Shown: one piece after another, positions 36,390 through 44,639 of the stretch
Layout: each line of letters starts with the position of its first letter
Numbering within the stretch: position 1 is the first letter of the stretch
Source: Clostridia bacterium
GTDB taxonomy: Bacteria > Bacillota > Clostridia > Acetivibrionales > DSM-2933
Direction: 5' to 3'
NCBI GenBank assembly: GCA_026418275.1
Contig: JAOABQ010000051.1
Span: forward strand, 39,976-103,975
Length of the DNA stretch: 64,000 nt
Notes under the pieces: generated by a model
The model's input: only the letters and a program-made list of their open reading frames with translations
What the model was told of the DNA's origin: nothing
Databases searched by the model: none
Program-made: the position numbers and the translations under genes

Positions 36390-37661
36390 CTAATTATTAA
36401 ATACCTTCCAGTCTAAAACAGGCGCAATGACGCCAGGCCTTTTTATATTCCAGTAGGGAGAGTCGCTGAGACCCCCTTGTATATTAAGGTAAATTGAAGG
36501 TGAATTCATCTCAGGATTACATAGCCATTGCCTAAAATGAAGGCTACCAATCAAGCTTATTTTATAAATACCTTCATTTAACAGCCTCATCGGAATCCTA
36601 TTCCGGAGTATGTTGTGACCTTTTTTAATCTTGGGCCAAGAGCACTCGGGTCCATCAGTACTGACCGTCCAATATAACAAAATTCCCTCTTCATTGTAAA
36701 TGGCATATCCAAAATTAAGGGCAGGGTCAAGCTTGTTTATATCCGCCTCAATCTGGATATATATATCCCTGTCATTACTTGCCGGCATGCCTAGCTTATT
36801 TCCCGATTCATTCGTAATGCAAAACTTTTTAGGTGTAAACCAGTCATTTTTATATTCATTTCCATCATGGTTAATCCACTCGAATGAATCGCCATTGACA
36901 TCCTTTCCAAAAACATATTCTTTTATCAGACCTCTGACATTGTTGCTATAATCCTTCAGGCGGCCTTTTTCGAGTAAAATTGCGGTTTTACAAAGCTGCT
37001 CTATAGCCCCCATGTTATGACTGACAAACAAAACAGTCCTTCCGTTTTTGCCTACCTGCTCCATTTTTCCGAGGCATTTTTTTTGAAACTGGGCATCTCC
37101 CACAGCCAGAACCTCATCTACAACGAGAATTTCAGGTTCCAAATGTGCAGCTACAGCAAACGCCAATCGCACATACATTCCTGAGGAATACCTTTTAACG
37201 GGAGTATCAAGGAACTTTTCAACTTCTGCAAAGTCTATGATCTCATCAAACTTCCTTTTAATTTCTGCTTTTTTCATTCCAAGCACAGCACCATTTAGAT
37301 ATATGTTTTCCCTGCCGGTAAGCTCAGGATGGAAACCTGTCCCTACCTCAAGCAGGCTTGCAACTCTGCCCTTTATTCCTACCCTGCCTACAGTAGGCTC
37401 GGTTATCCTGCTGAGTATTTTCAAAAGAGTGGACTTCCCAGCTCCGTTTCTCCCTATAATACCAACACGGTCCCCTTGATTTATTTCAAACGAAAGATCC
37501 TTTAGTGCCCAAAACTCCTCATTTGACGAGAATTCAGGTTTCTTGCCAAATGTTCTTATCTTATTTGAAATTACATCCCTGAGAGCAGTATATCTCTCTT
37601 GCTGTTTATGTTTTATAATATAACTTTTTCCTATGTTTTTCACCTTGATAACAGTATCCAT
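36390..37661 (-). CDS. Polysaccharide ABC exporter ATP-binding protein (Wzt)
   Basis: An ATPase of about 423 residues. The nucleotide-binding domain has Walker A GRNGAGKSTLLK, the signature YSSGMYVRLAFA and Walker B ILVVDEVLAVGD. Residues from about 250 onwards form a separate beta-rich C-terminal domain of the Wzt type, which in characterised systems binds the non-reducing end of the exported chain. The ATG at 37661 is chosen because AGGGGGA lies just upstream. It works with the permease at 37807-38640. The exported substrate is a lipid-linked polysaccharide. Confidence 0.9.
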   Translation of the reverse strand: MDTVIKVKNIGKSYIIKHKQQERYTALRDVISNKIRTFGKKPEFSSNEEFWALKDLSFEINQGDRVGIIGRNGAGKSTLLKILSRITEPTVGRVGIKGRVASLLEVGTGFHPELTGRENIYLNGAVLGMKKAEIKRKFDEIIDFAEVEKFLDTPVKRYSSGMYVRLAFAVAAHLEPEILVVDEVLAVGDAQFQKKCLGKMEQVGKNGRTVLFVSHNMGAIEQLCKTAILLEKGRLKDYSNNVRGLIKEYVFGKDVNGDSFEWINHDGNEYKNDWFTPKKFCITNESGNKLGMPASNDRDIYIQIEADINKLDPALNFGYAIYNEEGILLYWTVSTDGPECSWPKIKKGHNILRNRIPMRLLNEGIYKISLIGSLHFRQWLCNPEMNSPSIYLNIQGGLSDSPYWNIKRPGVIAPVLDWKVFNN

Positions 37662-37806
37662 GTATCCCCCTGCATCCTTTATATGGTACATGCATTATGC
37701 AAATTTAAGCTTTATACATTTGTACCAATATCTTGATTTGTTGCACTACAGAATTATATATATATTTCTGTAATCAATTAATAAGGAATTTACTGACTTG
37801 GTATTG

Positions 37807-38640
37807 TTATATTACATCTGCAAATGTCCTTTCGGCTTTTCTAAAGTACCATAATCCGAAAATAAATATAACCACAACCAATATCAGTGAAATAATAAAA
37901 CCCGGAACATATAAGGCTAATTCATCTCCTAAAATCGACCATCTAAATCCGTCAATTACACCAACCATTGGATTAATTGAATATAAAAGCCTCCACTTAT
38001 CAGGTACAATACTGCTGCTGAAGCCTACTGGAGATATATATAGTCCGAATTGAACTATAAAAGGTACGATATATCTGAAATCCCTATACTTTACGTTGAG
38101 TGCTGCAAGGAAAAGCCCTGAGCCTAGTGATGCTAAAAAGCCTATAATAACAAAAACCGGAAGAAGTACCATTCTCCAATCAGGTACGAATCCATAGAAA
38201 GCCATAAGAGCTGCCAAGATTACAAACGAAATTAAGAAGTCAACAAAACTGGTTATTACTGAACTTGTTGGAATCACTATCCTTGGAAAGTACACCTTTG
38301 AAATCATATTTGCATTTCCGATAAGACTGTTGCTGCTCTCGCTCAAAGCATTGGCAAAAAATTGCCAGGGCAGCATGGCGGAGTATACCAATATGGGGTA
38401 TGGTACTCCACCTGAAGGTAGCTTAGCTAGACCTCCAAATACAATTGTAAACACAACCATAGTAAGCACGGGTCTGATTACTGCCCAAAGAACTCCTATA
38501 ACTGTTTGTTTATATCTTACAAGTATATCTTTCCATGCAAGAAAGAAAAAAAGTTCTCTGTACTTCCATATGTCTTTAAAGTATTGCTTTTCAGTTTTTC
38601 CTGCTTCTATTACAAGTGTAAAGTCCTTGATTCTTTCCAT
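37807..38640 (-). CDS. Polysaccharide ABC exporter permease (Wzm)
   Basis: A 277-residue ABC-2 type permease with six hydrophobic segments. The N-terminal cytoplasmic region WKYRELFFFLAWKDILVRYKQT is the hallmark of Wzm/TagG permeases, followed by GVLWAVIRPVLTMVVF. It pairs with the Wzt gene, 145 bases downstream; the 115-base spacer before the Wzt ribosome site shows no gene. It would export an undecaprenyl-linked polymer in a single step, in contrast to the Wzx flippase at the other end of the cluster. Confidence 0.9.
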   Translation of the reverse strand: MERIKDFTLVIEAGKTEKQYFKDIWKYRELFFFLAWKDILVRYKQTVIGVLWAVIRPVLTMVVFTIVFGGLAKLPSGGVPYPILVYSAMLPWQFFANALSESSNSLIGNANMISKVYFPRIVIPTSSVITSFVDFLISFVILAALMAFYGFVPDWRMVLLPVFVIIGFLASLGSGLFLAALNVKYRDFRYIVPFIVQFGLYISPVGFSSSIVPDKWRLLYSINPMVGVIDGFRWSILGDELALYVPGFIISLILVVVIFIFGLWYFRKAERTFADVI

Positions 38641-38708
38641 TTTTCCCCCGTTACTATCCGTAGATATTGGTTGTATTTATTACAAAAGTTTATAGTTGAT
38701 TGCCATTC

Positions 38709-39221
38709 TTAGAACTGAAGAATGTTTATGCTTTTTATCCCTTTATCACTTAAGTATTGACCTTTTTCGAGGTTCCATACAATAATAATTTGAGGGTGAT
38801 TGCAAGAAATCATGTCCAGTTCATTATTATTCAATATCTTATTTTTAATAGCTTTTTCATTTAAGGAATTAATTACTATTTCGCAAACCTCATCTTTTTC
38901 GCCATAAAGGTATATAATATCAACCTCTGCCATGTTTGAGCAAATTTCTTTAATTTTTTTGTTTAGGCTATCTATATAATTATAGGAATATACAATATAC
39001 GCATACGTCATTTTGGTCTTTTCAACCATCCCTTTTGGTGTCAGTAGGTATCTCAATGTCCTGCTGTTTATTTTCTCAACCTTTAAAATTCCTTTTTTAA
39101 TAAGCCTTTTAATCAGTATATTTGCAGCTCCAAGAGATAGTCCCGTTCTTTCAGCGATTTTACGCTGGGTAATATTACTATCTTTCGATATATGCTCTAA
39201 TACTTCCAATTCCTTGTCCAT
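38709..39221 (-). CDS. Winged-helix transcriptional regulator (EPS-associated MarR-like)
   Basis: A 170-residue protein. Residues 1-70 form a winged helix: ITQRKIAERTGLSLGAANILIKRLIKKGILK is the helix-turn-helix. The C-terminal 90 residues are of unknown fold. The type is known from polysaccharide loci (EPS-associated MarR-like). Its place inside the operon, after gmd and the fcl remnant and before the exporter genes, suggests it may control part of the locus, but no operator is visible. Confidence 0.7.
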   Translation of the reverse strand: MDKELEVLEHISKDSNITQRKIAERTGLSLGAANILIKRLIKKGILKVEKINSRTLRYLLTPKGMVEKTKMTYAYIVYSYNYIDSLNKKIKEICSNMAEVDIIYLYGEKDEVCEIVINSLNEKAIKNKILNNNELDMISCNHPQIIIVWNLEKGQYLSDKGIKSINILQF

Positions 39222-39324
39222 AGTTTTAGCTCCACTAAGAACTTATTTTTTTACTTGAAGCAGCTGAAGCTCTGAGCCCTTTGCACCAAATATATCGATG
39301 AATTACAAAAGCCTTTCCCGCTTA

Positions 39325-39900
39325 CTAATGTGAAATCTTCAACTCCGGCATAAGGATTACTCTTAGCATTTTTTCAGCATACCATTCATACGTCATTTTT
39401 ATTCCATCATATAAATTTATCTTATATTCCCAACACAGTGAATTTAATTTATATACATCAAGCAACTTTCTAGGGGTACCGTCAAGTTTTGACCTGCCAA
39501 ACACCAGGTCACCCTTAAACCCGACAACCTCTTTTATTGCCAAAGCCAGTTACTTTATTGTGACGTCTGTACCTGTACCTACACTTACAAATTCACTGCC
39601 TTTATACATCTCTGTGAGATATACACTCGCATCTGCCATATCATCCACATGTAAAAATTCTCTCAATGGTTTCCCGCTTCCTCAGATTTCCGCTGTGGGG
39701 CTTTCTTTTACCTTTGCTTCATGCATCTTTCTGATAAGAGCAGGCAAGATATGTGAATTTTTAAGGTCAAATTTGTCATTAGTCCCATATAGATTGGCAG
39801 GCATTACACTTACATACCTTGTGCATAATTGCTTATTGTAATATTGGCACATCTTAAGTCCAGCAATCTTTGCATTTCTCACAAAAACCCTATTATTCAT
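39325..39900 (-). pseudogene. fcl: GDP-L-fucose synthase (fcl) pseudogene
   Basis: This is a remnant of the GDP-L-fucose synthase (GMER) gene. Similarity begins at AKIAGLKMCQYYN, which in intact proteins lies near residue 140, so about the first 135 residues are missing. One reading frame then continues to the normal C-terminus (KLDGTPRKLLDVYKLN and GIKMTYEWYAEKM) but is interrupted by two stop codons. A TGA at 39682-39684 replaces the tryptophan before [18 protein letters not shown], and a TAA at 39550-39552 lies just before LALAIKEVVG. It is directly downstream of gmd, the normal partner of fcl. Confidence 0.88.
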
Positions 39901-39968
39901 AGAATTGTGTTAATACTCTTTTGCTCTATCTGTATTACTTTACAGTATGCGAGTTATTTTACAGCTTA

Positions 39969-41018
39969 CTATTTCTTTTCTCCCACAATCTCTTTATAAT
40001 CAGCCTCAACCATCATTTTAACAAGGCCCTTAAGGTCAACTTTCCGCTTCCATCCAAGTTGCTTTTCTGCTTTGCGTGGGTCTCCATGCAGCAAATCTAC
40101 TTCTGTCGGCCTGAAATATCTTGGATTTATATCTACAAGAATTTTTCCAGTTGCTTTATCATAGCCTTTTTCTTCTACGTCACTGCCCTTCCAGACTAAG
40201 TCTATTCCAACTTCTTTAAATGCCAATTCGGTAAACTCTCTAACGGTTGTCGTTTCCCCAGTAGCTATAACAAAATCATCGGGGGCATCCTGCTGCAACA
40301 TTAGCCACATAGCTTCTACATAATCTCCTGCATAGCCCCAATCTCTTTTTGAATCCAGATTACCAAGAGAAAGCTTGTCCTGATTTCCAGCAACTATATT
40401 ACACACTGCTCTCGTAATCTTCCTTGTAACAAAGGTTTCGCCTCGTCTTGGCGATTCATGGTTGAATAAAATTCCATTGCACGCATATAAGCCATAAGCT
40501 TCCCTATAATTTACTGTTATCCAGTATGCATACAGCTTTGCAGCACCATATGGGCTTCTGGGATAAAAAGGTGTTGCTTCACTTTGAGGAGCTGTCCCAG
40601 GCATACCGCCAAAAAGCTCTGAAGTTGATGCTTGGTAGAACCTTGTCTTTATACCGCTTTCCTTTATTGCATCAAGAAGTCTGAGAGTGCCTACAGCATC
40701 TGTTTCAGCAGTGTATTCAGGAACTTCAAAGGATACCTGCACATGGCTTTGGGCAGCAAGATTATATATTTCATCCGGCCCAATCTTTTCAATAAGTCTA
40801 TTCAGGTTACTGGAATCGGTTAAATCCCCATGGTGAAGAAATAGTGATTTGTTACCTATTTCAGTATTCTCAAATAAGTGATCTATCCTTTTTGTATTAA
40901 AACTGCTGCTTCTTCTAATAATTCCGTGTACTTCATAGCCTTTTTCCAATAATAACTCTGTAAGATAAGAACCATCTTGTCCGGTTATCCCGGTTATAAA
41001 TGCTCTTTTTTTTGACAT
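39969..41018 (-). CDS. gmd: GDP-mannose 4,6-dehydratase
   Basis: A 349-residue extended SDR with [40 protein letters not shown] and the [10 protein letters not shown] active-site motif, all hallmarks of GMD. It converts GDP-mannose to GDP-4-keto-6-deoxymannose. It follows manC by 64 bases. Since fcl just downstream is broken, the likely sink for the product is the perosamine-synthase-like aminotransferase at 26916-28019 or a reductase elsewhere. Confidence 0.94.
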   Translation of the reverse strand: MSKKRAFITGITGQDGSYLTELLLEKGYEVHGIIRRSSSFNTKRIDHLFENTEIGNKSLFLHHGDLTDSSNLNRLIEKIGPDEIYNLAAQSHVQVSFEVPEYTAETDAVGTLRLLDAIKESGIKTRFYQASTSELFGGMPGTAPQSEATPFYPRSPYGAAKLYAYWITVNYREAYGLYACNGILFNHESPRRGETFVTRKITRAVCNIVAGNQDKLSLGNLDSKRDWGYAGDYVEAMWLMLQQDAPDDFVIATGETTTVREFTELAFKEVGIDLVWKGSDVEEKGYDKATGKILVDINPRYFRPTEVDLLHGDPRKAEKQLGWKRKVDLKGLVKMMVEADYKEIVGEKK

Positions 41019-41082
41019 TTGAAATTCCCTTTCAGATTATAAAATATATACAACGTTTATAACAACTAAATTATCTCATGTA

Positions 41083-42417
41083 TTACCAATCATAACTTAT
41101 TCTGATGATATCATCTTCAGTAAGTTTTGTTCCTATCTGTGTTTCTACCAATTCAAGCCTTGTTTCAGCTTTAATTGAATGTTTGGCTCCAACAGCAACA
41201 TGAATTGTATCACCTTGTTTGATTTTAGTGGAATTGCCGTCTATTTTCACCCATCCTTCTCCAGATATAACTGTCCAGGTTTCTTCTCTTAACTCATGGT
41301 ATTGATAGCTTATATTTGCACCCGGATTCATGGAGATATGCTTTACTAAAACATGCCTTCCATCCTCATACTGAATACTATCTAACACTCTGTAACACCC
41401 CCACCTACGCTCTTCAAACATCGGTCGGTCATTTATATCCTTTATAAACTCTTTCAGTCTTGAACTCTCATTTTTGTCGGTAATCAAAATACCGTCTGGG
41501 CTGGCTGCAATAGCCATATCTTTTGCACCCATTACAACAACAGGGATACCTAGTTCGTTTATTACATGTGTATTTGAGCAACTGTCGCTAATTACAACTT
41601 TACCAATGCTGTTTGAAGACATTTCCTCAGTCAGCGTATTCCATGTGCCAAGGTCTTTCCATCCGCCGTTGTATTGAACTACAAAAACATTTTGAGCTTT
41701 TTCAACAACTTCATAGTCAAAGCTAATCTTGGGCAGTTTCTCATACATAACGTGGAGTTCGTTATATTTTGAAGAAAGTCCATTCTGAGTTAATTTATCA
41801 AGAATATATCCCAATCTGAATCCAAATACTCCGCAGTTCCAAAGTGCTCCCTCTTCTATGAGCTTTTCTGCTTCTTGCTCGGATGGTTTTTCTTTAAATC
41901 TTTTTACTCTAGAATACTGCTCGTCCCTATTTTCTCGGATTATATAACCGTACTTTTCAGATGGGAAGAGAGGGCTTACACCCATCAATGCAATATCAGC
42001 ACCAGTTTTAACAATAACATCTTCCAATCCTTTTATTTTCTCAAAGTAATCATTTTCAACATATGGGTCAACAGGAAGCACTACTACCGGACTTTTTTCG
42101 TCCCCTCCTATAACCGATTTAATATAGGAGCATGCTAAAGCAATCGCAGGAAAAGTATCTCTTCTTTCAGGTTCAAGTACTAAGTGGACATCCTCACCCA
42201 ACTGGCTTCTTATTATATCAACCTGACCTTCACCAGTCGCTATAAGGGTATTTTCTCCAAGTCCACATTCCTTTAACTGACCCCAAACTCTCTGAGCCAT
42301 AGACAGCCTTTTGCCATCCTTACCGGTAAGAACTCTTAAAAACTGTTTTGAACGGGCATCATTTGAAAGCGGCCACAATCTTTTACCAGAACCCCCAGAT
42401 AATAATATAATGAACAT
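41083..42417 (-). CDS. manC: Mannose-1-phosphate guanylyltransferase (ManC type II)
   Basis: A protein of about 444 residues. The nucleotidyltransferase domain starts with FIILLSGGSGKRLWPLS and has FKEKPSEQEAEKL. The C-terminal 120 residues form a cupin with SYQYHELREETWTVISGEGWV, the phosphomannose isomerase-like domain of type II ManC proteins. It makes GDP-mannose, and the fused domain may also isomerise fructose-6-phosphate. The ATG at 42417 is chosen because AAGGGG lies about 9 bases upstream. It supplies gmd. Confidence 0.92.
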   Translation of the reverse strand: MFIILLSGGSGKRLWPLSNDARSKQFLRVLTGKDGKRLSMAQRVWGQLKECGLGENTLIATGEGQVDIIRSQLGEDVHLVLEPERRDTFPAIALACSYIKSVIGGDEKSPVVVLPVDPYVENDYFEKIKGLEDVIVKTGADIALMGVSPLFPSEKYGYIIRENRDEQYSRVKRFKEKPSEQEAEKLIEEGALWNCGVFGFRLGYILDKLTQNGLSSKYNELHVMYEKLPKISFDYEVVEKAQNVFVVQYNGGWKDLGTWNTLTEEMSSNSIGKVVISDSCSNTHVINELGIPVVVMGAKDMAIAASPDGILITDKNESSRLKEFIKDINDRPMFEERRWGCYRVLDSIQYEDGRHVLVKHISMNPGANISYQYHELREETWTVISGEGWVKIDGNSTKIKQGDTIHVAVGAKHSIKAETRLELVETQIGTKLTEDDIIRISYDW

Positions 42418-42493
42418 TAATCTAAACCCCTTTTTCATTTTTAATTAAATCATACTCTATTTCCCTAAATAAAACTTTTTCAAGGAAGGGTAT

Positions 42494-43690
42494 TCATTTT
42501 TTGTCAAGGTTCTTTCCTGCTAAAAAATATTCTTTTCCAAAGGCAAAGCAGCACATTAATAAAAACATCAGCCATGCCGATACAATTACTTTTCTAGGCC
42601 GAATATCAATATTATTTACTTGTTCAGCCTTACTAATTTCAGATACGATTTTTGTATTTATAATTTCATTATCGCTTACAATATTATTTAAGGCTCTTAA
42701 TATATCTAGTTGAGCATTATGTTCTCCAAGAAGCTTATCCACGTCAGGTTTCAGTTCGGTAACTTGTCCTTTAAGAAGTTTTACTTGCTTTTTGATTTTT
42801 TCATTAAGACCATTGGCTTGATTCAGGCGATTTTCATCCTGCAATTTTGCCTGTTTGTAGAAATTATCATAATAGTCATAAATGCTTGCGTCTTGTTCCA
42901 GAAATAGTATCTGCTTACTTATAAAGTCACTATTTTGCGTAGAATCTTTAATCTTTGAATTTAAACTTTCAAGCCTTAACTTAGTTTCGTCAATACTTCT
43001 CTGATTTTCCTGGATCTTTTGGCTGTAATCATTAATACTTGCTTCTAGCATTGATTTATCTTGATCTATTGCTTCTAAATTTGAATTCGCAACCTTTATT
43101 TCATTTTCCAGCTCTTCTATTCTCTTCTGGCCAGCTTTTAATTCATCGGGTTTTAGAACCTCGGACTTCTTTAAATCAGTTGCTACCCCAGAAAGCTTTT
43201 GCTTCTCAATACTTTTATCAGGATTGAGAATATATTCACTGTATCTTTGATTAAGGTCATTAACCTTAGATTTAGGGTCTATTAAATAAGTTTTCTTAAT
43301 TTTATCGTTAATTAAATTAGACACCGATGAAGAATATTTCTCTAATTGTTCATTGTTTGGCGCAGATATATCAAGCTGAATGTTATATTCCGATAAAGAG
43401 GACCATTTAATTTCAAAGCCGCTTTTACTTATGCCAAATTCTTTCTCTGCTGCCTCCTCAATAGCTTTCTGTTCTGCTTGTCCTATAGGTATTTTAACAG
43501 GTGCTTTATTAGCAAGAACAGCACCGCCGGTATTTATAACTATCTTAGTCTTGTAAAATTGCTTTGGAGGACTTCCGAATACATAATTCAATATAATACT
43601 GGCAATAAGAGTTATACTTACAGCAATAATTATCCATAAAGCATTTTTTTTAATTAACTTTATGTATATGCTTGAACTTAATTCCTTCAA
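42494..43690 (-). CDS. Wzz-like polysaccharide chain-length protein
   Basis: A 398-residue membrane protein with one transmembrane segment near residue 20 (WIIIAVSITLIASIIL) and one near the C-terminus (about 370-390). Between them lies an extracytoplasmic domain containing long coiled-coil stretches (about 165-340). This is the Wzz/polysaccharide co-polymerase architecture, without the fused tyrosine kinase. The start codon is TTG at 43690 with AAAGGATGTG upstream. It is the first gene of the locus after the 331-base leader. Confidence 0.72.
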   Translation of the reverse strand: MKELSSSIYIKLIKKNALWIIIAVSITLIASIILNYVFGSPPKQFYKTKIVINTGGAVLANKAPVKIPIGQAEQKAIEEAAEKEFGISKSGFEIKWSSLSEYNIQLDISAPNNEQLEKYSSSVSNLINDKIKKTYLIDPKSKVNDLNQRYSEYILNPDKSIEKQKLSGVATDLKKSEVLKPDELKAGQKRIEELENEIKVANSNLEAIDQDKSMLEASINDYSQKIQENQRSIDETKLRLESLNSKIKDSTQNSDFISKQILFLEQDASIYDYYDNFYKQAKLQDENRLNQANGLNEKIKKQVKLLKGQVTELKPDVDKLLGEHNAQLDILRALNNIVSDNEIINTKIVSEISKAEQVNNIDIRPRKVIVSAWLMFLLMCCFAFGKEYFLAGKNLDKK

Positions 43691-43803
43691 AATCTAGCAC
43701 ATCCTTTTGTATATATTTTATTAACTACAGGATTTCGTGTTGATTTATCAAGTACTATAACTTTTTTGTAACTGAATTTTAAAATAGGTTTATTTTGAAA
43801 GGT

Positions 43804-43898
43804 GCCAGGTATAGCTTCGCCATTGCATACATTTTTTCTGTACGCATATACTAAACTATGACCTCCTGGCTTATCGTCCGGGCCGGAACACCGTGACG
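43804..43898 (-). promoter_or_regulatory. Structured leader RNA of the glycan operon
   Basis: The leader between loaP and the Wzz-like gene contains two consecutive hairpins on the minus strand. The first (43875-43898) pairs CGTC-CGG with CCG-GACG around a 9-base loop, with one bulge. The second (43804-43870) has an outer stem GCCAGG/CCTGGC, an inner ATAG/CTAT stem, and a terminal hairpin (43824-43846) whose 8-bp stem, with one G-U pair, closes a 7-base loop. These GC-rich stems stand out in an AT-rich context. They lie upstream of a LoaP-type operon, where an RNA hairpin is known to be required for LoaP action in Bacillus. The role here is an inference. Confidence 0.45.
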
Positions 43899-43922
43899 TA
43901 AATTTCGGATTTTATACAAAAA

Positions 43923-43947
43923 AAGGTGTTCACATAGTGAACACCTT
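43923..43947 (-). terminator. Intrinsic terminator after loaP
   Basis: A perfect 11-bp stem (AAGGTGTTCAC paired with GTGAACACCTT) with a 3-base loop. On the minus strand it is followed by seven T. It lies 75 bases downstream of the loaP stop codon and upstream of the glycan operon, so it should end transcription unless LoaP acts. On the plus strand no T-tract follows. Confidence 0.85.
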
Positions 43948-43948
43948 A

Positions 43949-43977
43949 ATTCTACAGAATAAAAAATTGTTCGTCAA
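43949..43977 (-). promoter_or_regulatory. Sigma-A-type promoter overlapping the terminator
   Basis: On the minus strand, TTGACG (43972-43977), a 17-base spacer and TAGAAT (43949-43954) form a near-consensus vegetative promoter. The predicted start point is at about 43942, inside the 5' arm of the terminator hairpin. A transcript that begins here would lack part of the stem, while readthrough from loaP would contain the whole hairpin. The sequence supports the elements; the functional logic is inferred. Confidence 0.55.
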
Positions 43978-44021
43978 CACATTTGATAAATTAATTTAGG
44001 AAATATCTTGCATCTTCGACT

Positions 44022-44552
44022 TTATTCTCCTGCCGGCTGCAATACATTTATACCTAGTTCTACTACTCTTTCTTCCCCAAGGAAGCTTACTCTTATCTTG
44101 GCGCGGCCTTTTCGCTTGTCTATACCTAGAATATATCCTTCCATAGAAGTAAGCGGTCCGTCAATAACGACAGCCTTTCCATTTTCAATAAGAATATTAG
44201 AGTATCCGATTGTCTCATCGTTGCATATGAGCTTATTTATAAATTCCAACTCGTACTCATCAATTTTCAGGGGCTCATATCCGCTTCTAAGCAGCTTTAT
44301 TATGCCTGGAACGTCTTTAAACTTATAGAACTCTTCCGCATCTATATTTCCATTTACCAGCACATAGCCTGGGAATAGTGGCTTTATAATATATGTCCAT
44401 TTACCACTCCTGCGCTCTTTTATTTTCCGCTTAGGTACTAGGATTCTATAGTTGTCCTGCAAACGGTACTGCAAGCGTTCTTTTACATTATCTTCTTCCC
44501 CTGTGACTACAAATACTGCGTACCAATTGTTTTCAGCATTTGATTCATTCAT
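44022..44552 (-). CDS. loaP: LoaP-type NusG-paralogue antiterminator
   Basis: A 176-residue specialised NusG paralogue. The NGN domain starts with NWYAVFVVTGEEDNVKERL; YRILVPKRKIKERRSGKW, PLFPGYVLVNG and a linker with GPLTSMEGYI and IDKRKGRAKIRVSFLGEERVVELGINVL are the LoaP signatures, with a C-terminal KOW region. LoaP proteins in Firmicutes bind RNA polymerase and promote processive antitermination of long biosynthetic operons. It lies directly upstream of a terminator and structured leader and a 43-kb glycan operon, which are the expected targets. Confidence 0.88.
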   Translation of the reverse strand: MNESNAENNWYAVFVVTGEEDNVKERLQYRLQDNYRILVPKRKIKERRSGKWTYIIKPLFPGYVLVNGNIDAEEFYKFKDVPGIIKLLRSGYEPLKIDEYELEFINKLICNDETIGYSNILIENGKAVVIDGPLTSMEGYILGIDKRKGRAKIRVSFLGEERVVELGINVLQPAGE

Positions 44553-44639
44553 CTGTAATCTCCCTTACAAAAATAATGCTTTCAAAGTTTAGAAAGTATT
44601 ATTCTCAGATTAATAACAGTGTTTTTAAGATATAGTCTA

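Noticed and set aside
39682..39684. In-frame TGA in the fcl remnant as a recoded tryptophan
   Set aside because: All other genes use TGG for Trp and TGA as stop, a second in-frame TAA follows, and the N-terminal third of the gene is missing, so decay is the simpler explanation.
43865..43880. Similarity of the leader segment AAGCCAGGAGGTC to the cobalamin riboswitch B12 box
   Set aside because: Only the AGCCAGGAG part matches; the rest of the B12 box and the other conserved helices are missing, and the following genes have no link to B12.
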